DNA of 64,000 bases from assembly GCA_029202445.1 (NCBI GenBank), contig CP119321.1, positions 2,480,001 through 2,544,000 on the forward strand. Reading direction: 5' to 3'. A model generated the notes under the pieces. That model saw nothing but the letters and a program-made list of their open reading frames with translations. It was not told where the DNA came from and searched no databases. The position numbers and the translations under genes are program-made. How positions within the stretch are numbered: the stretch's first letter is position 1; each line of letters begins with the position of its first letter. Positions 39,382 to 47,456 of this stretch are shown one piece after another. This stretch comes from Candidatus Microbacterium phytovorans. GTDB taxonomy: Bacteria > Actinomycetota > Actinomycetes > Actinomycetales > Microbacteriaceae.

Positions 39382-39782
39382 GCACGGTAGCCGACAAGCT
39401 AGCGAAGAAATCGTCCAGCAAGACCAGCGCCAAGCAGGTGCGCCTGCGCCTGGTGTACGTCGACTTCTGGTCGGCGGTGAAGCTGTCCTTCCTCGCCGCG
39501 GTCGCTCTCGCGATCGTGACGCTCGTCTCCGTGTTCCTCATCTTCCTCGTGCTGCAGACGACGAGCCTGCTGACGCAGCTCGACGAGTTGCTGAGCGCGT
39601 TCACCGATGGCGCCTTCGTGCTGACCGAGGTCGTCAACCTCCCGCAGGTGATGGCGTTCGCCGCGATCGTCGCGATCCTGAACCTCATCGTCGTGACAGT
39701 GCTCGGCGCGGTCGTGGCCGGCATCTACAACCTGATGGTGAAGGTCACCGGCGGCCTGCTCGTCGGCTTCACCTCGAACTGA
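39378..39782 (+). CDS. DUF3566 membrane protein downstream of gyrA
   Basis: A small integral membrane protein of 134 residues. A basic N-terminus ([20 protein letters not shown]) precedes a long hydrophobic segment ([20 protein letters not shown]) and a second one ([20 protein letters not shown]). It is the conserved partner of gyrA in actinobacteria (position of Rv0007) but is shorter because it lacks the long disordered N-terminus. Function is not known. Four-base overlap with gyrA. Confidence 0.9.
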
Positions 39783-39802
39783 CGTTCACGGCATCCCCCG
39801 GA

Positions 39803-39832
39803 TTTCGGATTACCGCACGATTCGGGTAAAGT
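39803..39832 (+). promoter_or_regulatory. Possible promoter of the tRNA-Ile/tRNA-Ala unit
   Basis: TTTCGG (39803-39808) and TAAAGT (39827-39832) are 18 bases apart, with the -10 ending 36 bases before the tRNA-Ile gene. Only a moderate match. Confidence 0.35.
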
Positions 39833-39868
39833 CTTGGAGGTTGACGGCGCTGGCGCCGGTCTCCAGAC

Positions 39869-39942
39869 GGGGCTATAGCTCAGGCGGTTAGAGCGCTTCA
39901 CTGATAATGAAGAGGTCCCAGGTTCAAGTCCTGGTAGCCCCA
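39869..39942 (+). tRNA. tRNA-Ile (GAT)
   Basis: A complete 74-base cloverleaf. The acceptor arm GGGGCTA pairs with TAGCCCC, followed by discriminator A. The D-loop sequence is AGCTCAGGCGGTTAGAGC. The anticodon stem CTTCA/TGAAG frames the GAT anticodon (39903-39905), and the T-arm is CCAGGTTCAAGTCCTGG. CCA is not encoded; ACC follows. Paired with tRNA-Ala after gyrA, as in mycobacteria. Confidence 0.97.
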
Positions 39943-39957
39943 CCGTAAACACCCCTC

Positions 39958-40030
39958 GGGGCCTTAGCTCAGTTGGTAGAGCGCCTGCTTTGCAAGCAGG
40001 ATGTCAGGAGTTCGAATCTCCTAGGCTCCA
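39958..40030 (+). tRNA. tRNA-Ala (TGC)
   Basis: A 73-base cloverleaf. GGGGCCT pairs with AGGCTCC through one G-T pair. The anticodon stem CCTGC/GCAGG carries the TGC anticodon (39991-39993), and the T-arm is AGGAGTTCGAATCTCCT. CCA is not fully encoded. It lies 15 bases after tRNA-Ile. Confidence 0.97.
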
Positions 40031-40078
40031 CATCTTTGAACACCGTGTGATCACCGGTCGTTGATCGACCGAGCGTGA

Positions 40079-41713
40079 CTACTTCTTGCTCTTCACCGTG
40101 CCCCAGGTGAATACTTTCGTCTTCGGCTTGTAGCCCTTCGCGGTGTACGTCACTCGCACGCGGAGCGAGTAGCCACGGTAAGACGTCGGAATCCGGAACG
40201 AGCGGAGGGTGCCGCGCTTCTTCACCGTGCCGCTCTTGACCGTCTCCCACCGATAGGTCGTCTTGACCTTGGCCTTCTTGCCGGCCGAGGTGAGGGTGGG
40301 CGCCGGAGCGGTGACCTTCGACCCGACGCGACTCGACCCGGCCCGCTTCCCGTACGACGCGAAGAAGCTCGACGGCATCGTCTTGAGCGTCGGGGTGCTC
40401 GGTCCGGTGTCGCCGCCGGTGACGACGGGCACCATGAACCCGAGCCGTCGATGCTGGAACTGGGGGAAGATCGTCGCGAGGCTGCGCTCGGGGTACAGCG
40501 ACCCCACCACCTCGCTCAACACGTCGCGATAGTCGGTCGTCACGGCGAGGTCGGCGTTCTGCGTGTTCTCCAGCCCCGGCCAGCGGCCGTAGTACCCGCC
40601 CTTGACGCCGGCGCCGAGCACGAACATGACGTTGCCGTGCCCGTGGTCGAGGCCGCCGTTGCCGTTCTCCTTCACGCGCCGACCGAACTCGGAGATCGTC
40701 ACGAGGGTGACCTTCTTGTCGAGGGCGCCGAGGTCGGAGAAGAAGGCGGCGAGGCCCTTGCCCAGCGGGTCGGCCATGTTCTTCAGGTTGCCGCTGGACA
40801 GGTTGCCGACCCACTGGTGGTGATCCCACGACCCCTGGTCGATCGTGATGACCTCCGCGCCGACGTCGGCTTTGATGACCTTCGCGGCGCCCTGCAGCGC
40901 CTCGCCCAGACTCCCCTTCGGATACTCGACCGTGCTCGCGGTCGCGTCACGCGCGGTGGCATAGGACTTCGCGACCGCCAGTGCTCTTCCGCCGCCGCTG
41001 GCGACGGCATCCGGTGCGTCGGCCCACAGTCCGGTGAGCGCCGCCTCCCATCCCGCGGCGTCGCTGCCGCCCGGACCGACGAGCTTCAGTTTCGCGAGGG
41101 CCGCCGTCGATACCGCCGGCGCGGGTCCCGCCAACTGGGTCGCGAGCACCGTCTCGCCGAGTTGCAGCGCGGTCGTGTCGCTGGCGCCGCCGGCCCTCAC
41201 CGAGACGAGCCGGTTCAGCCAGCCGACCCGGGCCTGCGAGCCGGGATCGGCATCCTCGACCTCTTCCATCGCGGCGAAGTGCGATCGGGTCGTGACCGCC
41301 TGGCCGGTGGCGTGGATCGCGGCGACGCGTCCCGCCTTCCAGAGCGGAAGGATCGGCGCGAACGCCGGATGCAGGCCGAACTGCGAGTCGCCGGCCAACA
41401 GCTTGTCCTTCGGCACGGCGATGTTGGGGCGGGCAGCGTAGTAGATGGGATCGGCGTGCGGCACGACGAGCGAGAGCCCGTCGGCCGCGCCGCGGAGCGA
41501 GAGCACGACGAGCACGCGGTCCGCCTTCCGTCCACCGGACGCGTAGGCGGTCTCGACGAACGCGTCGCCGAACACCGAGGCGGCCACGAGGCCGAGTCCG
41601 ATGCCGAGCGCGGAGCGGATCGCGGTGCGGCGCGACACGCTCGTGGCGAAGTCATCGCAGCCTGCGGCGAAGGAGTCGGCACCAGCGAGCGCGGGCGGGG
41701 AGGATTCGATCAC
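40079..41713 (-). CDS. DUF1501 family Tat-exported protein
   Basis: An exported protein of 544 residues. The N-terminus has a twin-arginine signal (SVSRRTAIRSALGIGLGLVA). The DUF1501 domain, related to alkaline phosphatase/sulfatase folds, shows LVVLSLRGAADGLSLVVPHA, QGSWDHHQWVG, ISEFGRRVKENG and GGLDHGHGNVMFVLGAG. After about residue 460 there is an extra, very basic domain (TYRWETVKSGTVKKRGTLRS and YTAKGYKPKTKVFTWG) of bacterial-surface type. The GTG at 41713 follows AGGA by eight bases. It is paired with the DUF1800 gene 10 bases upstream. Enzyme activity is not established for either family. Confidence 0.88.
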   Translation of the reverse strand: MIESSPPALAGADSFAAGCDDFATSVSRRTAIRSALGIGLGLVAASVFGDAFVETAYASGGRKADRVLVVLSLRGAADGLSLVVPHADPIYYAARPNIAVPKDKLLAGDSQFGLHPAFAPILPLWKAGRVAAIHATGQAVTTRSHFAAMEEVEDADPGSQARVGWLNRLVSVRAGGASDTTALQLGETVLATQLAGPAPAVSTAALAKLKLVGPGGSDAAGWEAALTGLWADAPDAVASGGGRALAVAKSYATARDATASTVEYPKGSLGEALQGAAKVIKADVGAEVITIDQGSWDHHQWVGNLSSGNLKNMADPLGKGLAAFFSDLGALDKKVTLVTISEFGRRVKENGNGGLDHGHGNVMFVLGAGVKGGYYGRWPGLENTQNADLAVTTDYRDVLSEVVGSLYPERSLATIFPQFQHRRLGFMVPVVTGGDTGPSTPTLKTMPSSFFASYGKRAGSSRVGSKVTAPAPTLTSAGKKAKVKTTYRWETVKSGTVKKRGTLRSFRIPTSYRGYSLRVRVTYTAKGYKPKTKVFTWGTVKSKK

Positions 41714-41723
41714 GTCGCCGGTC

Positions 41724-43343
41724 CTATCGCAGGTAGAAGAGCGGTTGATTGAGCACGAGCGAGAGCACCCACGGCATCTGCCAGCGCACGATGGAGTGCT
41801 GAGCATTCACGAGGGCCGACGGCCGCACCTTCGTGGCGGTGCACACGGCTTGCAGCAAGCCGGCGGTGGAGGCCTGGCCCGTCAGGTGGCGCGAGAGGTG
41901 GTCGACGAACTCCGCGAGGGTGAGTTCGGGCTGGGGCAACCGCTTCGCGGCGGGCACGTGCGTCGTGTCCTTCGTGGGCCACCACCCGCCCGAGAGGGTC
42001 CAGTGCGCATCCCAGGATGCCAGGAAGCGCGACGGTGAGTTCCACGCGTCGTTCAGTTGCGGCGGTCCGTCGGGGCGGGGGTGCGACCAGGCGCTCGCGC
42101 CGATGCCACCCGCCATGTAGTGCGCCTGGATGGCGCCGGTGTCCTGCGCCGTCGGCTTCGCGAACGACACACCGAGCGCCCGGTTCACCGAGACCAGTTC
42201 GTCGGTCGGTGTCTTCACTTTCGCGCCCGACGACGCCCAGAACTCGGCGTGGTCGACGAGCGCGCGGAGCACCGGCGTGATCCGGGTGTCGTTGGTCAGG
42301 TACACCGCGGCGAGGTGGTCGACGAGCTCCGACGAGGGGCTGTCGCTCACGAAGCGTCGCGCGAGCTTCCGTGCGATGCGCTCCGCGGTCGACGGATGCC
42401 GAGCGAGATACGACAGGTACGCCCGCACGGCGGCGCGGCCATCGGCATCCGTGTTGGGGTGGGAGAAGTCCATCACGGTGACCGGGCTGGTGTCGTGCCA
42501 GGACGGGTCGTACGTCACCTGCCACGACGACCACGTGTCGACGCGGAAGCCCGTGAGGAGGCGAGCGGATGCCTTCACGTCGTCTTCGTCGTACCCCGCG
42601 CTCTTGCCGACGGTGTGCAGCTCGAGGAGCTCTCGGCCGAGGTTCTCGTTGACCGACCGCTTCGACGAGCGGGCGTTGTCGAGCGAGCATCCCATCGCGG
42701 GGTGCACGGTCGCCGCCTGCAGCAGCTCCTCGAAGCTCGTCAGCGCGAGCTCGCGCAGGAGATGACCGAACGCGATGCGGAAGGGGAAGACCCCGTCGTC
42801 GTGGATCGGGATGTAGAAGTGGTCCTCCCAGAACTCCGTCATCAGCTCGAGCACCTGTCGCGTCGACTCCTGGCGCCGTACCATCGCGTACCCGGCGTAG
42901 GCCGCCATCGCACGCCATGCGGGCTCCGCGCCGCTGCGGTCGCGGTCGACGATGTCGAGCGGATCCGCGGTGATGCACCGCCACCAGGTGTCGAGTCCGG
43001 CGGCGGCCGGCGATTCGGTGACGTTCTGCGGCGTGAGCTGCGCCTCGAACCACGCTCGCGGTCCGCCGGCCTCGCGCACCGCGGCCAGCGCCGCGGGCTG
43101 GAAGCCGTACGTCCAGCGCCGGATCACGTGCAGTTCCTCTTCGGTCGCTACCGGTGTCGCGGGGTACGCGACCGGGTCGTAACTGTCGGCCGCGTGCGCG
43201 GCGGGAGCGTCGAGCAGCGGCGCCGCGACGGCGACAGCGGACGCGGCTGCCACGCCGCCGAGGAAGCTGCGGCGGGGAAACAGGGGCGTCGACGGTGGAG
43301 GAGCGATCGCCGATTCGCCCGCGGGGGGGACGCGGGGATTCAT
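41724..43343 (-). CDS. DUF1800 family Tat-exported protein
   Basis: An exported protein of 539 residues with a twin-arginine signal (LFPRRSFLGGVAAASAVAVA, cleavage near AAHAAD). The DUF1800 family pattern includes VIRRWTYGFQPAALAAVREA, LMTEFWEDHFYIP, NENLGRELLELHTVG and YDEDDVKASARLLTGF. It is followed by the DUF1501 gene with a 10-base gap. These two families occur together in many bacteria, so they probably form one exported system of unknown purpose. The pair starts the accessory block that follows the tRNAs. Confidence 0.9.
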   Translation of the reverse strand: MNPRVPPAGESAIAPPPSTPLFPRRSFLGGVAAASAVAVAAPLLDAPAAHAADSYDPVAYPATPVATEEELHVIRRWTYGFQPAALAAVREAGGPRAWFEAQLTPQNVTESPAAAGLDTWWRCITADPLDIVDRDRSGAEPAWRAMAAYAGYAMVRRQESTRQVLELMTEFWEDHFYIPIHDDGVFPFRIAFGHLLRELALTSFEELLQAATVHPAMGCSLDNARSSKRSVNENLGRELLELHTVGKSAGYDEDDVKASARLLTGFRVDTWSSWQVTYDPSWHDTSPVTVMDFSHPNTDADGRAAVRAYLSYLARHPSTAERIARKLARRFVSDSPSSELVDHLAAVYLTNDTRITPVLRALVDHAEFWASSGAKVKTPTDELVSVNRALGVSFAKPTAQDTGAIQAHYMAGGIGASAWSHPRPDGPPQLNDAWNSPSRFLASWDAHWTLSGGWWPTKDTTHVPAAKRLPQPELTLAEFVDHLSRHLTGQASTAGLLQAVCTATKVRPSALVNAQHSIVRWQMPWVLSLVLNQPLFYLR

Positions 43344-43456
43344 GCGCGCAGTCTAGCGCCCGCGCGATTTTGCGAAAGTGGCGAATTCTGCCGCTTCAAC
43401 GTGGCGGATGCCGCGAGGTGCGCCACCTTCTTGCGCGCTCTTGCGCCGCGGTCGCG

Positions 43457-43909
43457 TCACTCGGATGCCGTGGCCACCTCGTAGTGGACGAAACCCGTGC
43501 GGTGGGCCACCCGGTCGTAGAGCGACCGCGCGGTGGCGTTGTCCTCCGCCGTGAGCCAGTAGACCTTCTCCCGTCCCCGGTCCGCCGCCCACCCGACCAC
43601 GTGGTCGATGAGCGCCTTCCCCACGCCGCCGCGTCGGCCGTCGGGGGCGACGAACAGGTCCTCCAGGTAGCAGTAGCCCGACGTGCTCCACGTGCTCGGA
43701 TGCTCCAGCCAGTGCACGAACCCCACCGCACCGCCGGCGTCGTCCCACGCCACTGCCCCGTGGATGTCGCCCCCGGCATCCGTCAGTCGCGCGAAGGTCG
43801 ACTCGGTCACCTCGGCGGGCAGGTCCTCCCGGTAGAAGGTGAGGTAGGCATCCCACATCGGCTGCCAGTGCGCTCGGTCGGCGGCCGTGAGAGCAGAGAT
43901 CCGCGTCAT
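43457..43909 (-). CDS. GNAT family N-acetyltransferase
   Basis: A 150-residue acetyl-CoA-dependent transferase. The GNAT fold shows the acetyl-CoA loop as VAPDGRRGGVGKALIDHVVG (motif A, R/Q-x-x-G-x-G/A type) with YLEDLFV before it and WLTAEDNATARSLYDRVAHR after it. The substrate is unknown; relatives act on small amines or amino groups. It is a single gene between DUF1800 and the divergent NUDIX gene. Confidence 0.9.
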   Translation of the reverse strand: MTRISALTAADRAHWQPMWDAYLTFYREDLPAEVTESTFARLTDAGGDIHGAVAWDDAGGAVGFVHWLEHPSTWSTSGYCYLEDLFVAPDGRRGGVGKALIDHVVGWAADRGREKVYWLTAEDNATARSLYDRVAHRTGFVHYEVATASE

Positions 43910-44020
43910 GCGCTCACGCTAGCCCCGGCCCGAGAAGGTGGCGCGAATCGTCGCCATTTCGTGAGCGAAGCGGCCGGTTGCGCCACGTTCTCAGCGTCGC
44001 GGTCCCAGTAGGGTGACGGC

Positions 44021-44449
44021 ATGGACCTGCGCGTCGCGGCCTACGCCGTCATTAACGACGACGACGGTCGGGTGCTGCTCGCCCACTGGCACGAGGGACG
44101 GCGATCATCCTGGACGCTCCCCGGCGGCGGACTCGAGGCCGGTGAGCACCCGGAGACCGCCGCGCGCCGCGAAGTGCTCGAGGAGACCGGGTACCGCGTC
44201 GTGCTCGACGGCCTGCTCGGCATCGACTCCCGCGTGATCCCGGCGCGACAGCGCGTGCGCAGCGGTCACGATCAGCCGCTGCACGCCCTCCGCATCATCT
44301 ACCGGGCGCGTGTGGTCGGCGGAAAGCTCCGCAACGAGGTCGACGGATCCACCGACCGCGCCGAGTGGTTCGCCCTCGCCGATGTCGCCGGCCTTCACCG
44401 CGTCAAGCTCGTCGACGTCGCGCTCCGGCTCGCCGGGCTGACCGACTGA
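44021..44449 (+). CDS. NUDIX hydrolase
   Basis: A 142-residue pyrophosphohydrolase. The Nudix box is complete: GGLEAGEHPETAARREVLEE followed by TGY, which supplies the metal-binding Glu residues. An N-terminal AAYAVINDDDGRVLLAHWH and the C-terminal STDRAEWFALADVAGL fit small MutT/ADP-ribose-type enzymes. The substrate cannot be assigned. It is convergent with the YbaK-like gene ten bases away. Confidence 0.92.
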   Translation: MDLRVAAYAVINDDDGRVLLAHWHEGRRSSWTLPGGGLEAGEHPETAARREVLEETGYRVVLDGLLGIDSRVIPARQRVRSGHDQPLHALRIIYRARVVGGKLRNEVDGSTDRAEWFALADVAGLHRVKLVDVALRLAGLTD

Positions 44450-44459
44450 ACGGATGCCG

Positions 44460-44957
44460 TCAGCCGCCGGCCGGCTGAGAGATGTCGGCGACGGTCGCAC
44501 CGTACGCGGCGATGAGCGCATCGGCATCCACGAACAGGCTGTACCCGTGGGTGCCCGCACCCATCGCGATGCGCGTTCCGACGATCGATTCGTCGGCGAA
44601 GATAGGCCAGTCGGTCGTGCTGCCGATGGGCACGATCGTGCCGCGCTCGTAGCCGGTCGCCGCCAGAGCACGCTCCGGATCGGGGAGCTGCAGCTTGTTG
44701 ACGCCGACCACCGCCCGCAGCTTCGGCCACGAGATGGCCTTGTCTCCCGGGATGAGCGCGAACAGGTACGTGTCGTCGGCTCGCTTGACGACGAGCGTCT
44801 TCACGATGTCCGCGGGCTGCAACCCGAGCAGAGCGGCCGCCTCCTCGAGGCTGCGCGCCGCGGGACGTTCGCGGATCTCGATCGCGAGCCCTCGCTCACG
44901 CGCCGCGTCTTCGACACGCGCCGTGGGCGTGCGTTTCGTCTCGCTGCGCTCGCTCAA
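44460..44957 (-). CDS. YbaK/ProX-type aminoacyl-tRNA deacylase domain protein with repeat-invaded 5' end
   Basis: Predicted trans-editing protein that removes a wrong amino acid from tRNA. The domain is intact: AARSLEEAAALLGLQPADIV, KTLVVKRADDTYLFALIPGD with the catalytic Lys region, and GTIVPIGSTTDWPIFADES. The 5' end is unusual. No ATG or GTG precedes the conserved N-terminus; the frame runs straight into repeat DNA encoding SEPEARSS-like octapeptides. The in-frame TTG at 44955-44957 inside the repeat is the nearest start and gives 165 residues, the normal family length. A functional but poorly translated gene and a 5'-disrupted gene are both possible. Confidence 0.65.
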   Translation of the reverse strand: MSERSETKRTPTARVEDAARERGLAIEIRERPAARSLEEAAALLGLQPADIVKTLVVKRADDTYLFALIPGDKAISWPKLRAVVGVNKLQLPDPERALAATGYERGTIVPIGSTTDWPIFADESIVGTRIAMGAGTHGYSLFVDADALIAAYGATVADISQPAGG

Positions 44958-45105
44958 CGACCGGGCCTCGAGCTCGCTCGACGACCGGGCTTCGGGCTCG
45001 CTCGACGACCGGGCTTCGGACTCGCTCGACGACCGGGCCTCGGGCTCGCTCAACGACCGGGCTTCGGACTCGCTCGACGACCGGGCCTCGGGCTCGCTCA
45101 ACGGT
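44930..45105. repeat. REP-like element expanded into six 24-bp tandem repeats
   Basis: After CGTTTCGTCTCGCTGCG come six head-to-tail 24-bp units of the form CTCGCTCRACGACCGGGCYT plus CGGR (44949-45092) and a partial seventh to 45105. The unit is the REP-like core plus a 7-base spacer. On the minus strand it is open in frame with the YbaK-like gene. Confidence 0.9.
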
Positions 45106-45117
45106 GCGACTCTGGGG

Positions 45118-45693
45118 TCACGCGTCGGGAGCGCGCAGCGGGTCGTCGGCCACCCACAGCTCGTCGTCGGCGCGGAGCGTCTGCCAGGCGGCGTAGAGCA
45201 CGCCCGCGGCGGCCGCGATGCCGAGGATGATCGCGATGACTCCGCCCGCGCCGATGCTCTTCTGGGATGCCGGTGCCGGCACCGTGAGTTTCTTCGCCGC
45301 CTTCTTGCCGTACTTCTCGGCGTTCTTCTGCAGCTTGGCAACGTCGATCGAGCCGAAACCGCGACCGTGAGCCAGCGCATCGCGCTTCTCGTTCGCGGCA
45401 TCCCACACCGACAGCGCCGAGCCGATGACGGCTCCGGCGGCGGGGGCGAGCTTCTCGTTGTAGACCTTGGCCGAGGAGCGCAGCCCCTGGTCGACGTACG
45501 GAGCGGCGTACTTCTCGTACCCGTGCTGCACGGTCGGCACGACGTGCTCCCGGTTGTAGTGGCCCAGCTGACGACCCGCTTCGCGAGCGACATCACCCGC
45601 CTGGCCGAGCAGTACCTGCTGCGATTCCCACAGGGTGGTGGCATTCTTCTGGAGCTTGCGGAGCTCCTTCTTGCGCTTGCGGCTGAGGCCCAC
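45118..45693 (-). CDS. Hypothetical protein with C-terminal membrane anchor
   Basis: A 191-residue protein I do not recognise. The N-terminus is very basic and probably coiled (LSRKRKKELRKLQKNATTLW). A long helical middle follows (YNREHVVPTVQHGYEKYAAP, YVDQGLRSSAKVYNEKLAPA). One membrane segment lies near the end (GGVIAIILGIAAAAGVLYAA) before an acidic tail. The basic N-terminus would face the cytoplasm. It lies upstream of the YbaK-like gene on the same strand, with the 24-bp repeat array between them. Confidence 0.7.
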   Translation of the reverse strand: MGLSRKRKKELRKLQKNATTLWESQQVLLGQAGDVAREAGRQLGHYNREHVVPTVQHGYEKYAAPYVDQGLRSSAKVYNEKLAPAAGAVIGSALSVWDAANEKRDALAHGRGFGSIDVAKLQKNAEKYGKKAAKKLTVPAPASQKSIGAGGVIAIILGIAAAAGVLYAAWQTLRADDELWVADDPLRAPDA

Positions 45694-45782
45694 GAGTGCC
45701 CTCCCTCATCTGGGTGACTTTCTCCCATCTTGCCAGACGCCGCAGGGCACGCCAGGGGTTGACAGATGTGAGAATGGTGAGC

Positions 45783-46340
45783 ATGCCGATCCACACCGCA
45801 GTCGCGACGATCCACACCAACCACGGCGACATCGTCGTCAACCTCTTCGGAGACCACGCCCCCCGCACGGTGCAGAACTTCACCGGCCTCGCGGACGGTT
45901 CGCAGGAGTGGACCCACCCCGCCACGGGCAAGCCCGGCGAGGGTCCCCTGTACAAGGACGTCATCTTCCACCGCATCATCCCGAACTTCATGATCCAGGG
46001 CGGCGACCCGCTCGGTCAGGGCGTCGGCGGTCCCGGATACTCCTTCAACGACGAGATCCACCCCGAGCTCACGTTCGTCGTTCCCTACCTGCTCGCGATG
46101 GCCAACGCGGGTCTTCGCCGCAACGCGATCACCGGTCAGGCCGAGGGCACCAACGGCTCGCAGTTCTTCATCACGACCGACCCGACGCCGTGGCTCAACG
46201 GCAAGCACACGATCTTCGGCGAGGTCGCCGATGACGCATCGCGCGCCGTCGTCGACGAGATCGGCGCCGTGCGCACGGGCGCGGGCGACCGCCCCGTCGA
46301 GCCCGTCGTGATCTCCTCGATCGACGTCGTCGCGGTCTGA
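45783..46340 (+). CDS. ppiA: Peptidyl-prolyl cis-trans isomerase, cyclophilin type
   Basis: Protein-folding helper of 185 residues in the place of Rv0009. Cyclophilin motifs are VVNLFGDHAPRTVQNFTGLA, FHRIIPNFMIQGGDP, NGSQFFITTDPTPWLNGKHT and FGEV. No signal peptide, so cytosolic. The ATG at 45783 is chosen; another at 45774 would add three residues. It is the first conserved core gene after the accessory block that follows tRNA-Ala. Confidence 0.95.
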   Translation: MPIHTAVATIHTNHGDIVVNLFGDHAPRTVQNFTGLADGSQEWTHPATGKPGEGPLYKDVIFHRIIPNFMIQGGDPLGQGVGGPGYSFNDEIHPELTFVVPYLLAMANAGLRRNAITGQAEGTNGSQFFITTDPTPWLNGKHTIFGEVADDASRAVVDEIGAVRTGAGDRPVEPVVISSIDVVAV

Positions 46341-46370
46341 TCGACCGCGCCCGCTGATCGATACCGACGC

Positions 46371-47237
46371 GTGACGACCCCCGGCTACCGGGCCAACCCG
46401 GACAACTTCTGCTATCGGCATCCCGATCGACAGAGCTTCGTGCTGTGTCAGCGGTGCACGCGCACCATCTGCCCGGAATGCCAGACGCAGATGCCGGTGG
46501 GCGTCATCTGCCCGGAGTGCCTGCGCGATCAGCAGCAGGCGGTGAGGGCGAGCCGACCGTCGCGCGGAACGCGCATGATCCGGGCCGTGCGTGCGTCGGA
46601 CTCGCGTCCGCTCGTCACGTACGGTCTGGTCATCGTCACTCTGTTCTTCTATCTGGTCACCCTGATCCCCGGCATCGGCGACCAGATCTGGTTTGCGCTG
46701 GCGTTCAACAGCGGGTTCCTGATTCCGGGGCCGTTCTTCCAGCCGTGGCGACTGCTCACCGTCACCCTCGTGCACGCGAGCATCTGGCACGTCGCGTTGA
46801 ACATGCTGGCCCTGTGGGCGCTCGGTCGCAGTCTCGAGCCGCTGCTCGGGCGATGGCGCTTCGCGACGCTCTACGTGCTGAGCGCGATCGGCGGATCGGT
46901 GCTGGTGGCCCTGCTGGCTCCCGGCACGTGGGTAGTCGGAGCATCCGGGGCGGTGTGGGGTCTGCTGGGAGCGATGTTCGTCATCGGTCGGCACCGCGGC
47001 GCGAACGTGACGGCGATCGCCGTGCTCCTCGGCCTCAACCTCGTCATCACGTTCCTGCCCGGGTCGAACATCTCCTGGCAGGGTCACATCGGCGGCGGTC
47101 TCGTCGGAGCGCTCGTGGGATTCATCTTCGCCCGCACGCGCGGGGTCCGTCAGCAGCGCACGCAGAAGCTCCTGCTCGCCGCGACCGGTGTGGGGCTCCT
47201 GGCCCTGCTCGTCATCCCGGCGGTGCTCTACACCTGA
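46371..47237 (+). CDS. Rhomboid family intramembrane serine protease with N-terminal zinc-binding domain
   Basis: A 288-residue membrane protease. The first 55 residues hold a zinc-finger-like cluster (CYRHPDRQSFVLCQRCTRTI, then CPEC and CPEC). Six or more membrane segments follow. The catalytic serine is in the GxSG motif VVGASGAVWGLLGAMF, and the histidine partner is in WQGHIGGGLVGALVG. A HxxxN-type motif (HVALNMLALWALG) is also present. It starts with GTG, 30 bases after ppiA, and probably shares its transcript. The substrate is unknown. Confidence 0.92.
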   Translation: MTTPGYRANPDNFCYRHPDRQSFVLCQRCTRTICPECQTQMPVGVICPECLRDQQQAVRASRPSRGTRMIRAVRASDSRPLVTYGLVIVTLFFYLVTLIPGIGDQIWFALAFNSGFLIPGPFFQPWRLLTVTLVHASIWHVALNMLALWALGRSLEPLLGRWRFATLYVLSAIGGSVLVALLAPGTWVVGASGAVWGLLGAMFVIGRHRGANVTAIAVLLGLNLVITFLPGSNISWQGHIGGGLVGALVGFIFARTRGVRQQRTQKLLLAATGVGLLALLVIPAVLYT

Positions 47238-47349
47238 GCGGATGCCGCGGCATCCCGTCCCGGCAGTTCTTCGCGGATCGACAACTCCCGGCCGTCGCCC
47301 ACAGCGCCCTCCACAGGTGTGAATGACACCGGTGTAATTCTCCCCAGTC

Positions 47350-47370
47350 TGTGGATAACTATGGGGATAA
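47350..47370. promoter_or_regulatory. Paired DnaA boxes in a convergent gap
   Basis: An exact box TGTGGATAA (47350-47358) and a one-mismatch copy TGGGGATAA (47362-47370) lie twelve bases apart. They sit between the convergent rhomboid and crgA genes, where a promoter role is unlikely. Confidence 0.55.
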
Positions 47371-47413
47371 CTTTCCGGCGGCGCGGGTAGGAGAACCCGG
47401 CGGGAGACGACGA

Positions 47414-47442
47414 ACGCCGCCCCGGTAGTACCGGAGCGGCGT
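47414..47442 (-). terminator. Terminator of crgA
   Basis: ACGCCGC (47414-47420) pairs with GCGGCGT (47436-47442). The inner CCGGTAGTACCGG (47422-47434) also pairs with itself, giving a long, nearly continuous hairpin just past the crgA stop. There is no strong T-run, as is common in high-GC genomes. Confidence 0.6.
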
Positions 47443-47456
47443 CGAAGTCGAAGGGG

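Noticed and set aside
39869..45693. Prophage or genomic island integrated at tRNA-Ala
   Set aside because: No integrase, no duplicated tRNA 3' end found in the following kilobases, and base composition does not differ noticeably. It is noted only as an accessory block.
45759..45764. TTGACA as -35 element of ppiA
   Set aside because: It lies only about 19 bases before the start codon, so no -10 and transcript start fit between it and the gene.
44460..47087. 875-codon minus-strand frame spanning the YbaK-like gene, the ppiA and rhomboid genes
   Set aside because: Only the C-terminal 165 residues are protein-like. The rest is antisense to well-supported genes joined through an in-frame repeat.
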